Positions 35,101 to 48,532 of a stretch of DNA of 64,000 nt are shown here, piece by piece (positions within the stretch are counted from its first letter, which is position 1; each line of letters opens with the position of its first letter). Origin of the DNA: Anseranas semipalmata. Its lineage: Eukaryota; Chordata; Aves; Anseriformes; Anseranatidae. Where the stretch lies: NCBI GenBank assembly GCA_013399115.1, contig VXAA01006435.1, positions 1,088,841 through 1,152,840 of the forward strand, in the 5' to 3' direction. Below the pieces are notes generated by a model. The model was not told the DNA's origin, ran no database searches, and saw only the letters and a list, made by a program, of their open reading frames with translations. The position numbers and the translations under genes are program-made.

Positions 35101-36000
35101 GCTTGTTTGCCACTGAGTACCTACCTTACCATCAGTGCTCTTCGTAATGTTTAGGTTACGTGACCATGATGTTCTGGAAGTGGAGGGGAAAGAAACACTT
35201 TCTGGGATGAAATGTGCCAGTCTTGCTTGCAGATAAATCATTTTTTTTCTAAAGCCCATCCATACAAAATCAATTTCTGAGCTATTTCAGGCTATGAGAA
35301 AGCGTGCTGTTCTGCAAAGATGTAGAGCGTGTGTCATAACACTCAGCTAATGTATTCTTTCCCAATGATTTGGTCCCTGTGAGGACAAGTTCTCAAGCCA
35401 ATGTAGGCGCTGGAGTGAAAAACTAGTGGAGGGAGAGGCTTTGCCTGTGTGTGTGATGCTAAATTTCCTGCAGAATGTGTGGAGGTTTACTGGCAAACAG
35501 GGAAGAATCCCACTTGACGGTAGAGGAGCGGTTCCATGCCGTTTCGCGCGTCAGGATGTCGTCAAACATGCACAAGTCTGCTCTCAAGTCAGAAACTGGC
35601 CTGTTTAATCCTTTTTCTTTCCAGGAAACTAAAGGAAAGCATGTATCTTAACTGCGAATGAGGGAAATGTTTTCACAGAGTAACCATGGGAAAGGTTCTT
35701 CTTCCACTCGTCTGAATGTGACCTTAAGATGCCTTCTGGTGAGGTGCTGATCTGAGGCCACCCCAACGCTCCTGATGCAACTTAAACCACGCAGGAGCTT
35801 ATTTTAGGGTGGGAGCACCTGGGTTGCCATGCTAGCTGGGCTCCACAGTGTGCAGTACAAGAAGGTGCACAGTGCAGTGTCCCCATAGCATCAGCAGTAG
35901 AGGAATCTTCTCCCAAATGAAACTGTTGCTTTGAAGTCATTTTTATACCTTCGGGGCCTTTTGCTTTTGAAGAAAGGAGGTGGTACCAGTCTGAGCAGCT
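26180..36000. other. Long stretch without recognised genes (apart from the CR1 fragment)
   Basis: Some splice-bounded short frames occur here but none can be named: 29449-29494 and 30117-30156 (both + strand with good acceptors and GTAAGG or GTGAGA donors), 32609-32669, and a 111-codon frame at 33086-33421 ending in a TCCG|GTGAGT donor. A GC-rich patch at 31130-31320 has some CpGs. No RNA gene is seen. Confidence 0.35.
28283..28375 (-). mobile_element. CR1-type LINE 3' fragment (reverse orientation)
   Basis: The sequence beginning GAATCACAGAGTCATTTATG and continuing TTGGAAAAGACCTTCAAGAT, CATCAAGTCCAACC matches the reverse complement of the 3' end of avian and reptilian CR1 retrotransposons, as I remember the family. 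Only about 90 bases are recognisable, so it is a typical 5'-truncated and decayed copy. No reverse transcriptase frame remains. It is the only clear interspersed repeat in the window and supports a sauropsid origin. Confidence 0.85.
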
Positions 36001-36559
36001 CATATATCTGGAAGACTTGGTCTTAAATTTGCATGTTGTATAAGGCTTCCTGGTTAATGACCATTGTGGAAAGCAGACAGTGCTAGACTCATCCTTTCTT
36101 CTCCCTTGGGGGAGGAGATGGGACGTTTTATCCCAATAACTGGCATGCTCATGTTGGGCAGCCGTGGGGACTTTCTTCCCTTCAGATCCTGTGCGTTTAA
36201 CCTCGGGGAGGAATTTTGTGAAACTACAGATTTACTGAAGAAATATTTTGCACCCTCTGCTCCATCTTCAACTGGATAACTGAATTATACGTGCGTATGA
36301 GGATTGACATTGCAGGACTAGAGAAGTGCTAGGCAGGGCAGATAGGACACTGATTAAATTGATCGTAGTGATCCATAAACGTCACCTTGCCTTCCAGGTA
36401 TTTACATAAGTAGAAATCAGAGTAAATATTTGTAGTAGGATAGACCCTACCATTATGCCAGATGAGGTACAGACTTGGGAAGAGCTGATGTTGCCTTCCA
36501 GTGTCATCTTTGCGGTGTAAGTGGAGGCGAATGTTCCTATTTACATGCTAGGTCCTGGG

Positions 36560-36960
36560 GTAAATTTTTATTTTTAAATTGTTGAATCACTTGGATGTGT
36601 TTTTTTTCTTTCAACTTTGAGATCGGAGTTATTTGCCCTCCAGATTAAAAGTCAGCTTTCAAAACCAGAGTGAATTTATGGAGTGTGGTGCATTTTAATT
36701 AGAACATTTAATTAGGAGAGAATTCATGAGAGTGGGTCTTGTTTTAAAACGATCAAAGATGCTATATGAAAACAAAAGGGAAAGAAATTATGGAGAGGCA
36801 TATAGGATCATTTATTTTGGGTATCTTCTCTACCCATCAAAGGAGATCGCTTTCTGTTCTGTGCTTTTTGTTCCAAAAATAGCTAAGGTGCTGCCTGATT
36901 TCTGCAGGTCGATGTCAGTCTCTCTTTGTAATTAACTATGAAAATAAATTGCACGGTTGG
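36560..36960. promoter_or_regulatory. AT-rich block with paired homeodomain-like sites
   Basis: Two perfect copies of TTTAATTAG lie 13 bases apart (36694-36702 and 36707-36715) in otherwise non-coding AT-rich DNA. TAATTA is the core bound by many homeodomain proteins. Function and conservation are unproven. Confidence 0.25.
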
Positions 36961-36999
36961 GAGAGGAGGGAAGTGAGTGTCAGCAGGCTGCTGAAGATA

Positions 37000-39900
37000 G
37001 CTTAGGTGTGTAAAATGGCTACTCCATCTCCCCGCCGTTTGCCCTGGAATTAAAGCTGTGGATTTCTCAGTTGTGTTTAACGTCTGTCATCTCCTCTGCC
37101 TCTTGCTGATGAGCATTATGCATGTACGGCAGATTTTTCTTCTGAGACTTCTGCCCATCTCCTCTCTGAGCTGCATTAGCATCTCCTTGCTTTCATTATA
37201 AAAGCAGCAGATGTGGGCATCATATTTTTCTGAAGGGCAGTGAGGGGAGCAAGGAGGTGGTTTTCCTGACAAACTACTTCTGTCTTACTGTCTCCCAGCA
37301 GCAAATCACACTACGTGCTGATGCCAGGGTGAAAGACTAAGCTGCAGATCCATAAAGGGTCTGGTCTCCTGATTCCCGCTCAGGTTTGTGCCTTCCCAAA
37401 GATTTCCACAGAAGCTTAAAACCCAGCATCCCTTTGTGGACCTTAAAATAAAAAAACATATTTTTGATATAGAGAAAGATCTGATGTCCTCAGGAAATGA
37501 AGTCACTGACTTCACTGCATCACCAGTTTCTGCCATGGAAACAGTTGGTGAATTAATGCAAGTTTTGCACAGGTTTAACAGCCGTCCTCCTCTTCAGAGC
37601 GAGAGGTGGGAGGAACATTTTCTATTAAATTCAGAATTGTTGTCTTAAGTTATTAATTCCTTGCATCCTAATGCATTTATCTCTGGCTGCAGTGAGGAGT
37701 GGAGAGCTTTGAAATCTAGCTAGCTCAAAGGATGCTTTCCGCACCAGGGAACAAAGAAAAAGCATCACTTTAGTAGGGCATGCAGAGTGTGTGGATTGAA
37801 AGGCTGCTTTACATACAGCGCGCAAACAGCATGGCAGAGCCTCGCTGTTGGTTGTGTGTGCAGGTCCCTGTGTCCTTCAGGAGATGCAGTTGTGGTATGG
37901 GTGTTGGGTAAACCCAGATCTCTGCTTGGAGCGTGCAGCTCCTTGTGCTTCATGCAGGTGAGGCCAGCACCACCACCGGCACTTACCAAGCTGTCCCAGC
38001 TGCTTGAGGCTGGCACGAAATGAAGAGGCACTAGGATGGTGGCAGCAGAGGCTGTAGGCCCTCCACACCAATGTGCTCTCTCCATTTATTTTCCCCAGGT
38101 GTTAAAACAGGAAGGAGAGCATTTTATCTTAAAAATATGGACCTCAGGACCTGATCTGACCAGGAGGAGGATTGGATATAGGATATTTGTGACACTTAAG
38201 TGGTTTTTGTGTGTGTTGGAGCTGCAGTGAAGGGGTGCTTGTTTGCTGCATGGTCACATGGCTGAGAGCCATCCCCTTTGGGACCTTTTCAGATCATATT
38301 GTGCGGTTGGCCGGGCTTTCTAAAGCTGTTTCCATCTCCAGTTCCTTTGGCTTGCTCTTGGCCAAGAAAACATCAAGCTGCTGAAATTATAAACCAGGAT
38401 TGTACTATTTATGTTGGAGAAAAGGTGCAGTTTACATATACAGGCTCTTTGCAAATCAGCTTACGCTGGCTTTTAGCAGTTGAAGTGAGCAGCTGTAGCA
38501 AGTTAGAGATGTTGAGAGTCCAGCTTCAGAGTTTCGGGCTCTTCTGTCATGACAGCTGGCTCTTTGCGGGTGGCAGATGTCTCCAACCGGGTTTCAGTGG
38601 GGTTTGAAGGGAGAGCTCGCTGCCCTACCAGGGAGAGGCCATCGGGGCGGTTTGATGCGGGGTGCTGCCCGTGATGCTCCTCAGGAGATGGCTTTGGAGG
38701 TCCTGGCCAGGGTCCTGGCATTGCTTACAACCATCCTGCTTGCAGACCCAGCGATGAATAACAGGAAGGGTCCTACTGCCTCTGGCCTGCTCATGTTGAG
38801 CAACATCACAGTGTGTGCTTGCTGTTTGCTGGAAGCCAGGTCTCCTCGGCATGGGTTTCCAAGCTCTGCTTTTCCTCTTTCCTCTGGATTTAGTGAGGTG
38901 CAATGAGCTGTGGGGCCAGTAGGTTTGTCCACTTAAGGACTCTTCTGGTGTCGGCTCTGTTCTGAACAGGTCTTGATGCAGGTGGGGTCTGGAGGGTGTT
39001 TGGAGCATCCCTGTCAAAGCATGTGGCATTGTGTGGGAAGTTGATGGATTCTTTGGACCATGGGACAGCTGAAAAAGAGACAACTATTGGGCAGACCTGT
39101 CCTCTTTGAAGTGGCTTGAAGGGTCTGTTGGCTCTCAAAGAGGGAAATTGTCTGAACGCAGCTGCCTTGTCTCTCTGGACGTGAATGGTCCCAAAGCCTC
39201 ACCAAGATCTCACAGGGTGAGCTCAGCTCCAGCGCCTGGACCCTAAACAAGCACCAGCGTGGCTGGAGGAGCCAGATCCCTCACACCAGACCTGCTTTCC
39301 CCATGGCCCGAGGACTGGAGGAAGCTCTTGCCCTGCTTTCCCTTCTGGCCTCAGAGCCAGTTTGGACAGGACCGAACTGTCACTTCCCTCTGCTTTTCTG
39401 CAGGCACATTCGCCCTGAGCTGATGGCTGTGTTGAGTAGCGGAATATTTCCTCATGCCTGTTGGCATGTTTTTTCCATAGAAATACTTTCCCTGATGGGC
39501 AATGTACCTGTGTTTGTAGGCAGCAGGCTGGCCAGAGTCTGGAAATTTTTAAGGCAACGAGGAAGGATATCGCAAATATGATTAATGGCTGTGGGTGTGC
39601 AACTTAAAACTTCTTTTTGTTGTTATTTGATCTTTCTCCTGCAAACTCAGCAGCTGACTTCTGCAGAAGATAAACACATGGGAGGAGAATGGTGAGGGGC
39701 TCTTTGGTCTTCAAAGCAATTAAATGTTGAATGTCTGACTTGCGACATCTTGAAGGGGCCCAGACCTCANGGGCTCTCAGATGGACAGCAGCAGTTGCGA
39801 GTCACTTGGGCAAAATATGATTTCTTATGGAGGGGACTGCATGGAGCTGTGCTGGTCAAAGGCAGCTCACGTCAGGGCTAGGCTCTGTCATCTGACCTCC

Positions 39901-42860
39901 ATTTAGGTTGTGTTTTGCATTCGCTGCTATTGCTTTTAAAATAGCTTGAAATACTGGTGATAGAAGTTCTTGTGAGGTTTGGGTCTCGGTGACTGCGAGG
40001 AGATGTTCTCGGTGCCAGGAGGTTTCTGAGAAGGTGGAATTGCCGAGATGAGTCAATGGGTTGTGTTTTTCTGGCACACAGAAGAGCAGACGAGTCTGGC
40101 CACAAGCGTTTCTGTAGCACTCAACTGGCCATGGTTGGCTCCCCGAGGGCAGGGCCACGTGCCCGGAGCTGGTGCTTGAGCTGCTCCCAGAGCTGGCCTT
40201 GGGTGATGTTTGGTGTTCTTTTGAAATGTGAGGTGGCCACCATGTGCTGAAGTAGCTGGCAGGAGGTGAGGGCAGAGCACAGGTCAGAAGATCTCTGCCT
40301 GGCTGCACCCAGCTCCCCATAGTGTAATCTGGTCAGAGATGCGGTCTGTCCGCGTAGGCATGTACAGGCTGTTTGTCCTTTCTGAAAGGGGTCCTCCCCC
40401 TGTCCCAAGCTGCCCCGCTGTATGGTGGTTCCCTGTTGTTTAGCCTGATTTGAAAGGGGATTTGAAAAGACTTATCTCATTAAAACAGTGGCTGAGCCCA
40501 TCAGCTGCATCTCAGTGTGTATGAATGGCAGCCTGGAAATCATCTCAAAGGCCATTGCAATACTTCTTGCTTGGTTGCTTCCATGGGTGAGGACAGCAGA
40601 AGAAATGGGCCTCCCGTGGAATAAATGTTTGAGAGAGCTGAGGAGAGCCCAAACATGGTGGAGCGATTCCTCAGCCCCAGATGCTATGGGACAGCGGGTG
40701 TACCCTCCTAGCACACCGGGCAAATCGCTTTAACTGTGAATGGTTTTATGGTTGCTGCAGTGTTCCCATGGGGGCTGCCTGCAGCCTCTCCCCTGGTGAA
40801 CAGGGGCTGGACAGCATCCTGAGACCCACTGCCCTCCTGGGCTGAGTCCATGCATCAAAATGGTCTTGAATGTAGCCAAAGCTGAGGAACTGGGCAAAGT
40901 TTAGAAAGAGGCTCAGTGCAGACTCTTGTTCCTAGTCCAAGGAGCATGGTATCTGCTTCTGAAAACGGCCAGGGGCAAATTGTCTAGGATCCAAGGCGGA
41001 GGCAGAACAGCAGGGCTTCTAACTGGTGCCAGTGAACTTTTGATATGCTTACTGGCTGAATCTCACATTTTGAAGGCAAATCCTGGGGGGAAATTGCATC
41101 TATTACACAAGCAAATGCTCTTTCAGAGGGATTCCTCTCGCCTGTTGTCTGCCATCTAAAAGTTAGGTGTTTTTTTTCAGTACATTCCTCCAAAGATCTG
41201 TTAGTCACTGGAGAGCGAGCAGTGCTGCCTGGAGACAATGCTAACCCAGTCCTCTGGGGTATGTATCTTGAGTTATTTTCTACAGTTGAGGGTAGGGGAG
41301 CCTTGTCCACCAGCTTAGACACTCAGTGATTAGGAGATGAATCCCGCTGTTAGCCGTGTGAGTGGGTTGCGTGAAACCGACTGCTCCATTTTGCAGTGGG
41401 TTCAGCTGTATTGGCATAACTGTCCCATTGGTAGGAGTCCTTCCCAGTGGCTTGGCACCCTGCGACAGAGGAGATGGCCCTGCTGCATAAGGACTGTGCA
41501 GGCCAGTTACATTGATGGATCCTGTCTAAGCATTGATCATACACTCTGTAACACAAGTGAGCATTAGCATGAGTGAACCTCAGGAGTGTACAGTCTTATA
41601 GAGGCAGGGGAATACGGTGGGAAATCTGGAGGAAGAAACGGATGACTTACTCTTTGAGAACATTTTTCATCTCCTAACATCTGTTACTCTGCCTTCTCTT
41701 GCCGTTTCTCCCCCGAATTTGCACTTTGTCATTAAAACCAGGAAAGAAAAATCCCAATATGCATATGACATTTTACAAAAGTGCTCTCTGTGCTCTTAAA
41801 ATCCAACAATTTTGCTGCACGGCATTCATCTGTAATCAATTAGAAGGTTTCTGATCAGCAGAAGCTGGAGGTTCTGCTCCCTGGAGCTTAGCACTCTGCA
41901 CAAGGAGGTGGGATTGCCTGGCACTTCTTCGTTCACCTGAAGAAGGAAATGGGAGCAAGAATGAATTAAGTTCAGTGAGGCAGAAGGAGATCAAAAAGCT
42001 CCAAACTTGCTTATCAGCCCTGTTCCAGCCTGATCTCGGTGTCAGATGGTGGTATTAAACCAGATGGCCCAGATGCAACTTCCAGCTCAGGAAGTCCTGA
42101 TGCTGTTTCTTGCCAGGAGCAGGGGAGAAGCTCTCACTGCTTCTTCTGAGGGGTTGTCAGCCTCTGCTGAAGACAAGATAGGGGTGAGAGCTGGGGTCCA
42201 GTGCAGACTGGCTTGTTGTTTTGGGATCCTCTGAGCTGTGCTGCCAGTGGTAGTATTGGGACCTTGGGTGTCTAAATGGACCTAGCCTGATTTTCTCCCC
42301 CAGAGCCATTAGTTGCTCAACTCTCCCTCCCAAAACCAGCCCAGTGTTGCACAGGTGCCTGGTTATAAACCTGGGGGTCCGGTTTCTGGGAACAAAACCT
42401 TGCTTTTATGCTGCCTGCTCCACCTCCTCTGCAGCATGGGAACTTCCACAGGGGCATTCATTTCCTGTTGTCCCTTGGGCTTTGGAGAAGACAGTGCCTT
42501 GGTGAGGGAAGGAAGGAAAAGAAAACCTAAGCTAAATCCTAGGAGGAAAAGAAATCTCTTCAAGTTATGGGACAATGGTCTGAGTATTTGGCTTCTTAAA
42601 AGGAGAGACATAAACCTGCTGTCTGAGATGTCAAAAACTATGTTGGACCAAAATTGGGAATGATCCTGCAAGGAGGGATCAGTTCTGTATCTTCTGGGCT
42701 ACCAGAGCGGGTCCCTTCCCTCCTCACTCCTAGGAGAGCTGGCTCCTTAGGAAGCCTGTCCAAGGCTGGCTGCTGGGGAGGCTTTGGCTTCGCAGCAATT
42801 GAGAGAAGCAGCGGAAGCATTATCCTGTCCGGTGGCCTGAACGTTGCGATGTTTCCCTCC
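37000..42860. other. Stretch without recognised genes
   Basis: This is non-coding texture. One splice-bounded frame (37881-37957, + strand, CTGTGTCCTTCAG acceptor and CATGCAG|GTGAGG donor) and an 81-codon open frame from 40488 are present, but neither is recognisable. No repeats or RNA genes are seen. Confidence 0.35.
39770..39770. other. Single unresolved base
   Basis: A lone n occurs in otherwise complete sequence. It is an assembly ambiguity. Confidence 0.99.
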
Positions 42861-42869
42861 TTGGAAGGA

Positions 42870-43140
42870 GCAGGGGCATAAAAATTATGAATAAAAGGCA
42901 GAAGGGCTTTCAAGAGGGTAATAGAGTGTAAGATCGAGTATTAAGCCCATCTCCAGCCATAATTAAACCTGCAGTTGGAGGGTCTGTCACATTGCTTCAG
43001 ACCCTTGGAAAAAAAAATACTCAGTTGCTAGCTTCATTAGTAATTAAATGTCCAATTACTGTATGTAATGTTTCTGCTTTGCTGAACTCCACAACTGCAT
43101 TCATAAACAGCCCTAAGGAAGGCCTCTAATCTGTGCCATT
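42870..43140. promoter_or_regulatory. AT-rich block with clustered ATTA/TAAT sites
   Basis: This block contains TTATGAATAAAAG, CATAATTAAACC and, at 43034-43060, a tight series of CATTAG, TAATTAAATG and CCAATTAC. Such homeodomain-type clusters are typical of vertebrate conserved enhancers. This is a candidate only. Confidence 0.3.
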
Positions 43141-43357
43141 GTTCTTCAAGTGGTTTGCACATGCAGAAAAAGAAAAGAAAAATCAGGCAGACATTTATAA
43201 TATGGAAAGGAAAGGGGGAAGGGGTGGGAAGAGGAGGAAATCAAATCAGCATCTTCCACCTCCCTCCCCCCTCCGAGGTAGGATCTTTGCCAAGCCCACA
43301 GAGAAGCCCTCAGGCCCCTCGAGCATGCAAATGTAATTTTCTATCCAGACAACACAC

Positions 43358-43372
43358 TTTTTTTTTTTTTTT
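43358..43372 (+). repeat. Poly-T tract (15 bases)
   Basis: This simple-sequence T run lies between two purine-rich segments. Confidence 0.9.
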
Positions 43373-43573
43373 AAATGAAGTCCACCCCCACCCCCCAGAA
43401 AACCTCCTGAAATCCCTGAATGCACAACAGAAGCAAGAAGAAAATTACAATGAAAAGAGGAGAGATGGGAGGGGGGAAAAAGCAGCAATCCACAAACAGA
43501 AGGAGAGATGGAGGGAGAATTGAGATGAATATGCAGTGTCCAGAGTTTAAATAGACATAAAAGATAATGAAGG

Positions 43574-43596
43574 TGGGGGGGGAGGAGGGAGGGGAG
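43574..43596 (+). repeat. G-run cluster (possible G-quadruplex)
   Basis: Closely spaced G runs (eight, two, three and four G) lie in a purine-rich segment. They could fold as a quadruplex on the + strand. No promoter or gene is evident beside it. Confidence 0.5.
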
Positions 43597-44145
43597 ATTG
43601 TAATCAAACAAAATGATTTTGGTCCTCTTCAATCATCCCTGGTTTGCAGGCTGTCATTTTATACAAATTAGAGCCGGGGTAATTTTATGAATATTCACTC
43701 GGATTGAAATCACGTTCATTAAAGGGAAGGCACCCTTCTCGGGGCCCACTGTGCCGCTCGTCTTTTGTTCGCGCAGAACAACAGGAAAGCCACTTGTGCG
43801 GTGGATGAACGCCGGATCCGAGCCCCCTCCCTTCCTTGCCCCTGGGGGGGCCAGGGGCTGGGGTCCTGCCTGCCGAGATGGCTGCTTCTTCGCGCGCGGG
43901 TTGCTCGAGGTGGCTGGTGCTCCGAGGGACGGGCTGCCCTTTGGGGCGAGAAGCGGAGGCTGTTGTAGGGAGGAAGGGTTGGAAATGCCCTCGTGGGTGA
44001 AGGAGCTGTAGCCTGGGAATTGGCTCTTAGCCTGGGCTGCAGGGGGGGTACTGCAAGTGCTCTAGCCTTTAATTTCCAGGCAAGCCCTTATTGAACCAGT
44101 AATAGCTTGAAACCATTTGGGATGAAATAATTGCCACATTTTTAC

Positions 44146-44163
44146 ATTATTATTATTATTATT
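44146..44163 (+). repeat. ATT trinucleotide microsatellite
   Basis: Six ATT units occur in a row, followed by a T run. Confidence 0.9.
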
Positions 44164-45180
44164 TTTCTTCGAGCCTGGCTGCTGAATTGAATTCTTCTTC
44201 CTGCTCAAGAGTCTAACCCAGGCCTGCGTTGCACATGTCTGGCACCACGCTGGGGACAGTTCCTCTAGTACATAACCAATCAAAGATGCATTCAGACCCG
44301 TTGTGAGGAAACCGTGGATGATTATAAGTAGAGAGATCCAAGTCTTTTGCTGACTGCTCACCCTCGCATATTATGAAATTTCTCTTAGAAGGGTAGACAA
44401 AGCCTTTTTGAGCCTGTGTGTGGTGATGGCCTCGCTTGGATGTCTGGCTTTAACTGCCTCACAATGTCGGCCTCTCGTTTCCGAGAAAAGGCAAACGTAT
44501 CCTATTGTAGCATGTCAAGTACCGAAACTCCGCCATTCAGCAGCATCGCTGCTGCTGTAACACATCCTTGGGTTGTCACGGTAATGCAAGGAGATCGCTT
44601 TGCTACTTGGTAGCCGCCGGCAGAAGGAAGGCAAAGCTGACCTGGAGGAGAGAGAAGCATTCATTTAAATATTTGATTGCATTTCACCCCGGCAGTGGAA
44701 TAGCTGTCCCTTCTTCAGGGCAGGTGGAATGCCCGTGTAATCGGGGTGACTTGGTGTCGTGTTTGGTTATCGCTGGTGATGCTGTTTGTAATAAGTCATG
44801 GTGCTGCACTGGGGCGCAGTTGCCCAGGGAAGGAGACGCATGGGCTGGGGTGCCAGGACTGCCCTGGTTGTTTTTCTGACACTGGTGCAAGCAGGTTCCC
44901 CATTGGCATGGGTGCTAGTGGTGCTGTGTGTCTGCATGACAAACCTAGGATACAGCAAGAAATCACCAGGTGGGGACTAAATGCACTTTCTTTTTAGAGT
45001 TTCTCCTTTTTTTTTTTTTTTTTTCTTTTCTCCTCTCTTTAGATCTTAAGACAAATTCAGATGTGAGGAAGCCAGTCATGCCAATGTAGGCTTCTATGGT
45101 TACTCAGGTAGTCGCTTACTCAGCTAGTCTAGCCTGACTCTGAGTAAAATCAGCTAACTTAATCTAATCAAAGGGAATGC

Positions 45181-45199
45181 TTTTTTTTTTTTTTTTTTT
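45181..45199 (+). repeat. Poly-T tract (19 bases)
   Basis: This is an uninterrupted run of 19 T. A similar 18-base run occurs nearby at 45007-45024. Confidence 0.95.
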
Positions 45200-48100
45200 C
45201 TTGAATGTTGGAACATCATTGGAGTGGAGTGCACAAAAGTGGTTGTACATTTAGTGGCAGAAGTTCCTTTCTGGAATTGGAGTGACTGTAGCATCTGCCT
45301 GCACTGTGGAGGGTCTTGCCTTTTCCAGATGATAAACCAAGCACAAAAGGCTGACAGATACTCGCTTGGGTTAGCCACCATTTTCCATGAGCTCAGCTGA
45401 GACAGAGGTTTGGTCCGGTAGCATTGACTATGCCAGACCGGCCCCTAGTAGAGCAAAGCGTTGGGTTCTGCTCTCAGCACTTGTTGGGTTTTGGACTAGG
45501 ATGTCACCTTGGGTCCCTCTGCCTGCTGCTGGATCAAGTAAGATTTTGCTTTCCATTCTTCTGCCTGTCCTGCCCAAACCTTCCCATTGAAAGTACTTCC
45601 CTGGTGGTGCAGTGGCTATTCCCCAGCTTGGTGCTGTTAACATCCAGGCCGGTCAGGCCATTTCCACCGTGACAGGAGGCCACGTGTACACTCCTAATGG
45701 GAGCCACGACAGTATCTCTGCCCTAATTCAATGCAGCCTCATGTACAAATAGACCTTCAAGGCTTGGAGGAGGCTCCTCTCTGATGTGGGAGGCAGTGTG
45801 TGCTCCTCGGGGTTGTCAGGCCATGTGGTTCCCGGCTTAGCGCCCTTGCTGGGGGGCCCTGTCAGTTGTGTGTTTGGAGGCATCCTTGGCTTCCTGCTGG
45901 CCTGATGGAGACAGAGCTGCTCGTTTGTTTTTTATCCAAGGTCTTCCTGTTCTGGCAACGCTTTGTCTTTGAAATGCGGCCCAAGCCCCTGTGGAGAGCC
46001 ACCCGATGAACTGTGAGGCGCTAGGGGTGGTGCTCAGGGAGCTGGTTTGGATCAGAGGCTCCCTGCAGCCTGGGGGGCAAAGAGGATGAGTGGGCTGCAG
46101 GCTGGTGGCCTTAAGAAATGAGTGAAATGGTTCCCTGTCCATACCTCTGCCCAGTGGCTCTGAAGCCGATGTCAAATTTCAGTGAGATTTGGCAGAGGAG
46201 CCCAAGTTTAAAAAGTGGTCAAGTTCTCTAAAAAGCAGCGGTGAGGCACAAGAATAGGGCTTGGCATGGTAGGGCAGCCCTGATGGAAAGACGGGGTGAG
46301 GCTTCCTTTGTCCTTGTTTGGGTTGGTGCACGTATGCCAGGCAGACCCTTAAGACCCCCAAAGCCTCAGTGATTTGGAGCAAATACTCTCCCATGTGTGA
46401 CAGGGTCTCCAGGGACCCCTGGATGGGTGTGATGCTGAGGGTCGTATAAGGGTGAGAAGGTTATAGAGGTTGATTCTGTAGGAAGCCAGCTGGCAGCATC
46501 ATCTCTGCTCTTAGATCTTGTTCTGTTTGAGGGGTGTGTTGCCTGGCTCCCGGAGGGCCTGTCTCCTCTTTGGTTTTTGCACCAAAAATAGTTGCCGGGA
46601 TGGACTGGTTTTCTTCTCATTTGGATCCAGGGACCTTAAAACTTCCGAAGTCTTTTTGAGCATCTAGAGACTAAACCCTTTCTGACTGCTGGCATGTATC
46701 TGTGAGGAAACTTTAGCCTGGGCCTGTAGGATCTAGATTGCTCTAGGGTTGTCTAAGTTGGAGACTGACAGGGATTTCCTGAGCTGGGGTAGAGGAGAAG
46801 GGGCTGTTTGTTGGTCTGTTCTGGAAGGCCTTTTTCTGCTTTCCAGATAGGAGAACAGAAATGTTATTTTTTCACTCTCAGAGCTCAGCACTAGTTTGTC
46901 ATCTTCCCGGTTTTAAGGAAAACAAAGAAAAAAATTTCTCAAATGGTCCAATATTTTGTTATGATACCAGAAACTGTGGAGTCTTTCCAGCAGCACAGAT
47001 AATCCCTCGTCTCATCAAGTTTATGACTTTAAAACAATCGTGCTGTCCATATTCTGTGGAGACCATTTTCTGAGGCAGCTTCTTGGGTTTTGAATGGTTT
47101 CATCCCTCAGCGCTTCTTTTGAGTGGAAAGTTTGAAGATGCGTCATCCTGCCTGAGCAGGGTGATAAACTGTAACGCAAATCTGAAGAGCCTTAGAAAAG
47201 GGCTGTACAAAATGCAGATGTAGGGGATTAGAAAACAGAACTGCACTACATCCAACGATAAGTAAGGTCGAACTCAGCAATTTCTGAGCCATTGCACCAG
47301 GGAGCAGCAGGAAATGATTGCTTTTTGGCTCCCAGTGGCAGGAGCAGAGGCAGAAGAGGTATTTGTAGTGTTGGCCTGCAAGGCCTTGGGTGCTGTGCGT
47401 GGCCACGTTGGTCTGCAACGTTAACCTGTAAGAATTTGGGGCAGCAGGGAAGTGAATTACATAGCAGTGTGCTGTTGGGGGATGTAGTCTCGTCAGCTTT
47501 TAACCAGCTAGTGTGAAGCAATTAAAAACATCCAACTGTTTTGCATGTTTATTAGTGCTTTTTGGTGGTGATTCTGTGGATGAAATATGGCTGCCAACAG
47601 CTGTCTATTGCTGCTGTTTGGGAGATACAGAGGGAGAGTTGGGACTTCAGAACAGTAATACTGTTTTCAGGTAAGGAAAACCCAACATGTAGCTAGGGGG
47701 GAGCATTCCCAAGCTGTTGGTCTTGGAGGTCAGAGACTCCAAACCAAAACTCAGGAGTATGTACGACTCTGGTGGCTGAAAGAAAATCAGCTCCTACCTT
47801 GACACGTGGCCTCCTGGAGCTGGGGAGGAAGGGAGGGAAGCCCTGATGTGACTCCAGTGTATTAGTACTCTGATATATTCTCTCTCATCTCTCTTGGCCT
47901 AATCAAGAGTCAAAGTTTTGCAGGTTCCCCAGAGCTCAAGTTGCTCTCCTGTGGCTGAGGGCACCACACAACTTGACTTTGTTCCTGGAGGGCCTGCGCT
48001 GCTTTTGCAACACTGATCATCACCTGTCTGAGCAGCTTTGCAAGGTGTTTTTGTTCAGAAAGTAAGCATGCAAAAGTACCTGTTGAATATTTAGCCCCTG

Positions 48101-48532
48101 CCTCTGTAGCTTGGGGCTTCATGCACAGTCCTTTCCCGGTGAGGTGACTTTGTGCCTTCTCTGTTGGCTTTCTCATCTTACTAGAGAAGCAAAGCTGCCG
48201 TCAGTCCCTCGTGTGCTGGTAAAAGATCTGTTGATGTATCCTGAGGCTAGAGTTGCTTTCTGTTGCCGAGTAGTGCCCAGGGCACAGATTACAAGTGCTA
48301 TGATAAAAAACATTAAGTCAGATATCTTTATTTTTGCCTTCCGTGATCAGGTCTTTCATCATTTACCTCGTATTAACCAGGGAACTCTGACAGTTGGGCA
48401 GATTTCAGAATTTTCATCTACCTGAGAAGCTGCACAACTTTAGTCCAAGGCTGTGTTAGCCATTGGCCTAGCCACATGAGACTTAAAGCTCTCCGACTCT
48501 CTTTGACATATAGAGTAGGTGTGCAGGCTTAC

